Assembly: GCA_946482295.1 (NCBI GenBank)
Contig: CAMLRB010000029.1
Location: 1 to 23,242 of the forward strand
From: an uncultured Bacteriovorax sp.
GTDB lineage: Bacteria > Bdellovibrionota > Bacteriovoracia > Bacteriovoracales > Bacteriovoracaceae
DNA length: 23,242 nt
Reading direction: 5' to 3'
Part shown: one piece after another, positions 22,488 to 23,242 of the stretch
How positions within the stretch are numbered: the stretch's first letter is position 1
How the letters are laid out: every line of letters begins with the position of its first letter
Notes under the pieces: generated by a model
Database searches by the model: none
What the model was told of the DNA's origin: nothing
The model's input: only the letters and a program-made list of their open reading frames with translations
Made by a program: the position numbers and the translations under genes

Positions 22488-23150
22488 AATATAACCGCGG
22501 CTCTTAATCGTGCGGATATATTTCGAGAAAGGCATAAGTTTTTTTCTAAGGTTCGAAAGGTGGGTGTCGATGTTTTGGTTTTGTACGTGAATGTTCGGCC
22601 AAAGAAGGTTGGTGATGTATTCGCGTGAGAAAACTTTATTTGGATTTTTAGCAAGTAATTGGATGAGTTTGAATTCAATGGGAGTGAGCTGAATTTTTTC
22701 ATTGTTCAGTTCGGCCATTTGCATTTCACAGTGAAGTTTGAATCCATCAAAAACAATTACGTCTTCTGATTGAGTACTGCTTTGTTTTAAGCTGATTTTA
22801 TTTTTAATACGGGCCACGAGTTCTCTAAGTGATACTGGCTTTACGATAAAATCATCTGCTCCAAGGTTTAACCCTTTGATCACTGATTCTTCAGAAGGAT
22901 CTCCTGATAAAAAGATAACTGGAACTTCTGGATGAGTAGTTTTGAATTTTTCGTATAACTCAAATCCATTAATGTTTGGCATATGAAGATCGAGAATGAT
23001 TAAGTCTGTTGAGTTCTTCGAAAGAAAAGTGAGAAGCTCTATAGGATTCTGAATGAGTTCAAGATTGAATGTTGGCGAGAGAAGTTCATTGTAACTTTTT
23101 AAATTGTCTTTAACATCATCAACAATAGTTACGTGCATTTTCTTTTCCAT
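22473..23150 (-). CDS. OmpR/PhoB-family two-component response regulator
   Basis: A 225-aa transcriptional response regulator. The receiver domain (residues 5-118) has the acidic pair Asp11-Asp12, phospho-acceptor Asp54 in LIILDLHMPNINGFEL, the switch Ser82 in FLSGD and Lys104 in IVKPVS. The C-terminal winged helix (about 130-223) has the OmpR pattern: LTPIEFKLIQLLAKNPNKVFSRE, LLWP, then NIDTHLSNLRKKL and the wing IRTIKSRGYIL. All key phosphorylation residues are present, so it should be phosphorylated by a histidine kinase. No kinase gene is in the window; it may lie beyond the right edge or be unlinked. ATG 23150 has AGGAGAG about 10 nt upstream. It ends inside the 3' end of the MurG-family gene. 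Confidence 0.93.
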   Translation of the reverse strand: MEKKMHVTIVDDVKDNLKSYNELLSPTFNLELIQNPIELLTFLSKNSTDLIILDLHMPNINGFELYEKFKTTHPEVPVIFLSGDPSEESVIKGLNLGADDFIVKPVSLRELVARIKNKISLKQSSTQSEDVIVFDGFKLHCEMQMAELNNEKIQLTPIEFKLIQLLAKNPNKVFSREYITNLLWPNIHVQNQNIDTHLSNLRKKLMPFSKYIRTIKSRGYILRIG

Positions 23151-23242
23151 AACCGACCATCTCTCCTGGGAAGTGTTCCGAATCTTCTATCTTGAGATAC
23201 GTCTTATAGGATATTGTTTTTATTCGAGGGTGTAAACGGGAC

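Overview
The window is about 23 kb of AT-rich DNA from a diderm (Gram-negative) bacterium. The evidence is a chaperone-usher pilus operon, an outer-membrane beta-barrel protein, a lipoprotein signal peptide and several Sec-exported proteins. Low GC, frequent GTG/TTG starts, many lysine-rich exported proteins without clear families, and a degenerate HD-GYP protein all fit the predatory Bdellovibrionota, perhaps a Bacteriovorax/Peredibacter-like organism. That placement is inferred from style, not from a phylogenetic marker. No transposase, integrase, CRISPR array or rRNA was seen.

Layout. (1) 1-2213: the 3' end of a peptide-import ABC operon, with a partial permease and two ATPases (OppD/DppD and OppF/DppF types), closed by a strong terminator. 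(2) 2289-5702: two tightly spaced genes, a degenerate HD-GYP-like protein and an 836-aa protein with a long C-terminal coiled coil. (3) 5762-5844: tRNA-Leu(TAG). (4) 10372 down to 5905, minus strand: four consecutive genes for exported proteins, spaced 35-49 bp apart and probably one operon. They encode a small protein, a 591-aa helical-hairpin protein, a 262-aa Cys-rich protein, and a lipoprotein with an alpha/beta-hydrolase-like core and Cys-rich repeats. Three of the four carry a C-x-C motif. (5) 10586-11506 (minus) and 11595-12107 (plus): a CorA-type transporter and a divergent MarR regulator. (6) 12321-17448: a complete chaperone-usher pilus operon (major subunit, small minor subunit, chaperone, usher, two-domain tip-like protein), preceded by a good candidate sigma-54 promoter. 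(7) 17494-19386: trpS with an abutting outer-membrane beta-barrel gene, then a UUCG-loop terminator. (8) 19540-21398: a DEAD-box RNA helicase with a DbpA-type RNA-binding domain and its terminator. (9) 21414-23150: a MurG-family glycosyltransferase and a convergent OmpR-family response regulator whose 3' ends overlap by 15 bp.

The least explained parts are the exported-protein operon (5905-10372) and the degenerate-signalling pair (2289-5702). The pilus operon is recognisable by family but has unusual features: a sigma-54 promoter candidate, a very small second subunit, and a stem-loop after the pilin gene. Gaps between genes are all shorter than about 300 bases. The largest, 12108-12374, holds the pilus promoter candidate, A-rich tracts and one imperfect dyad.
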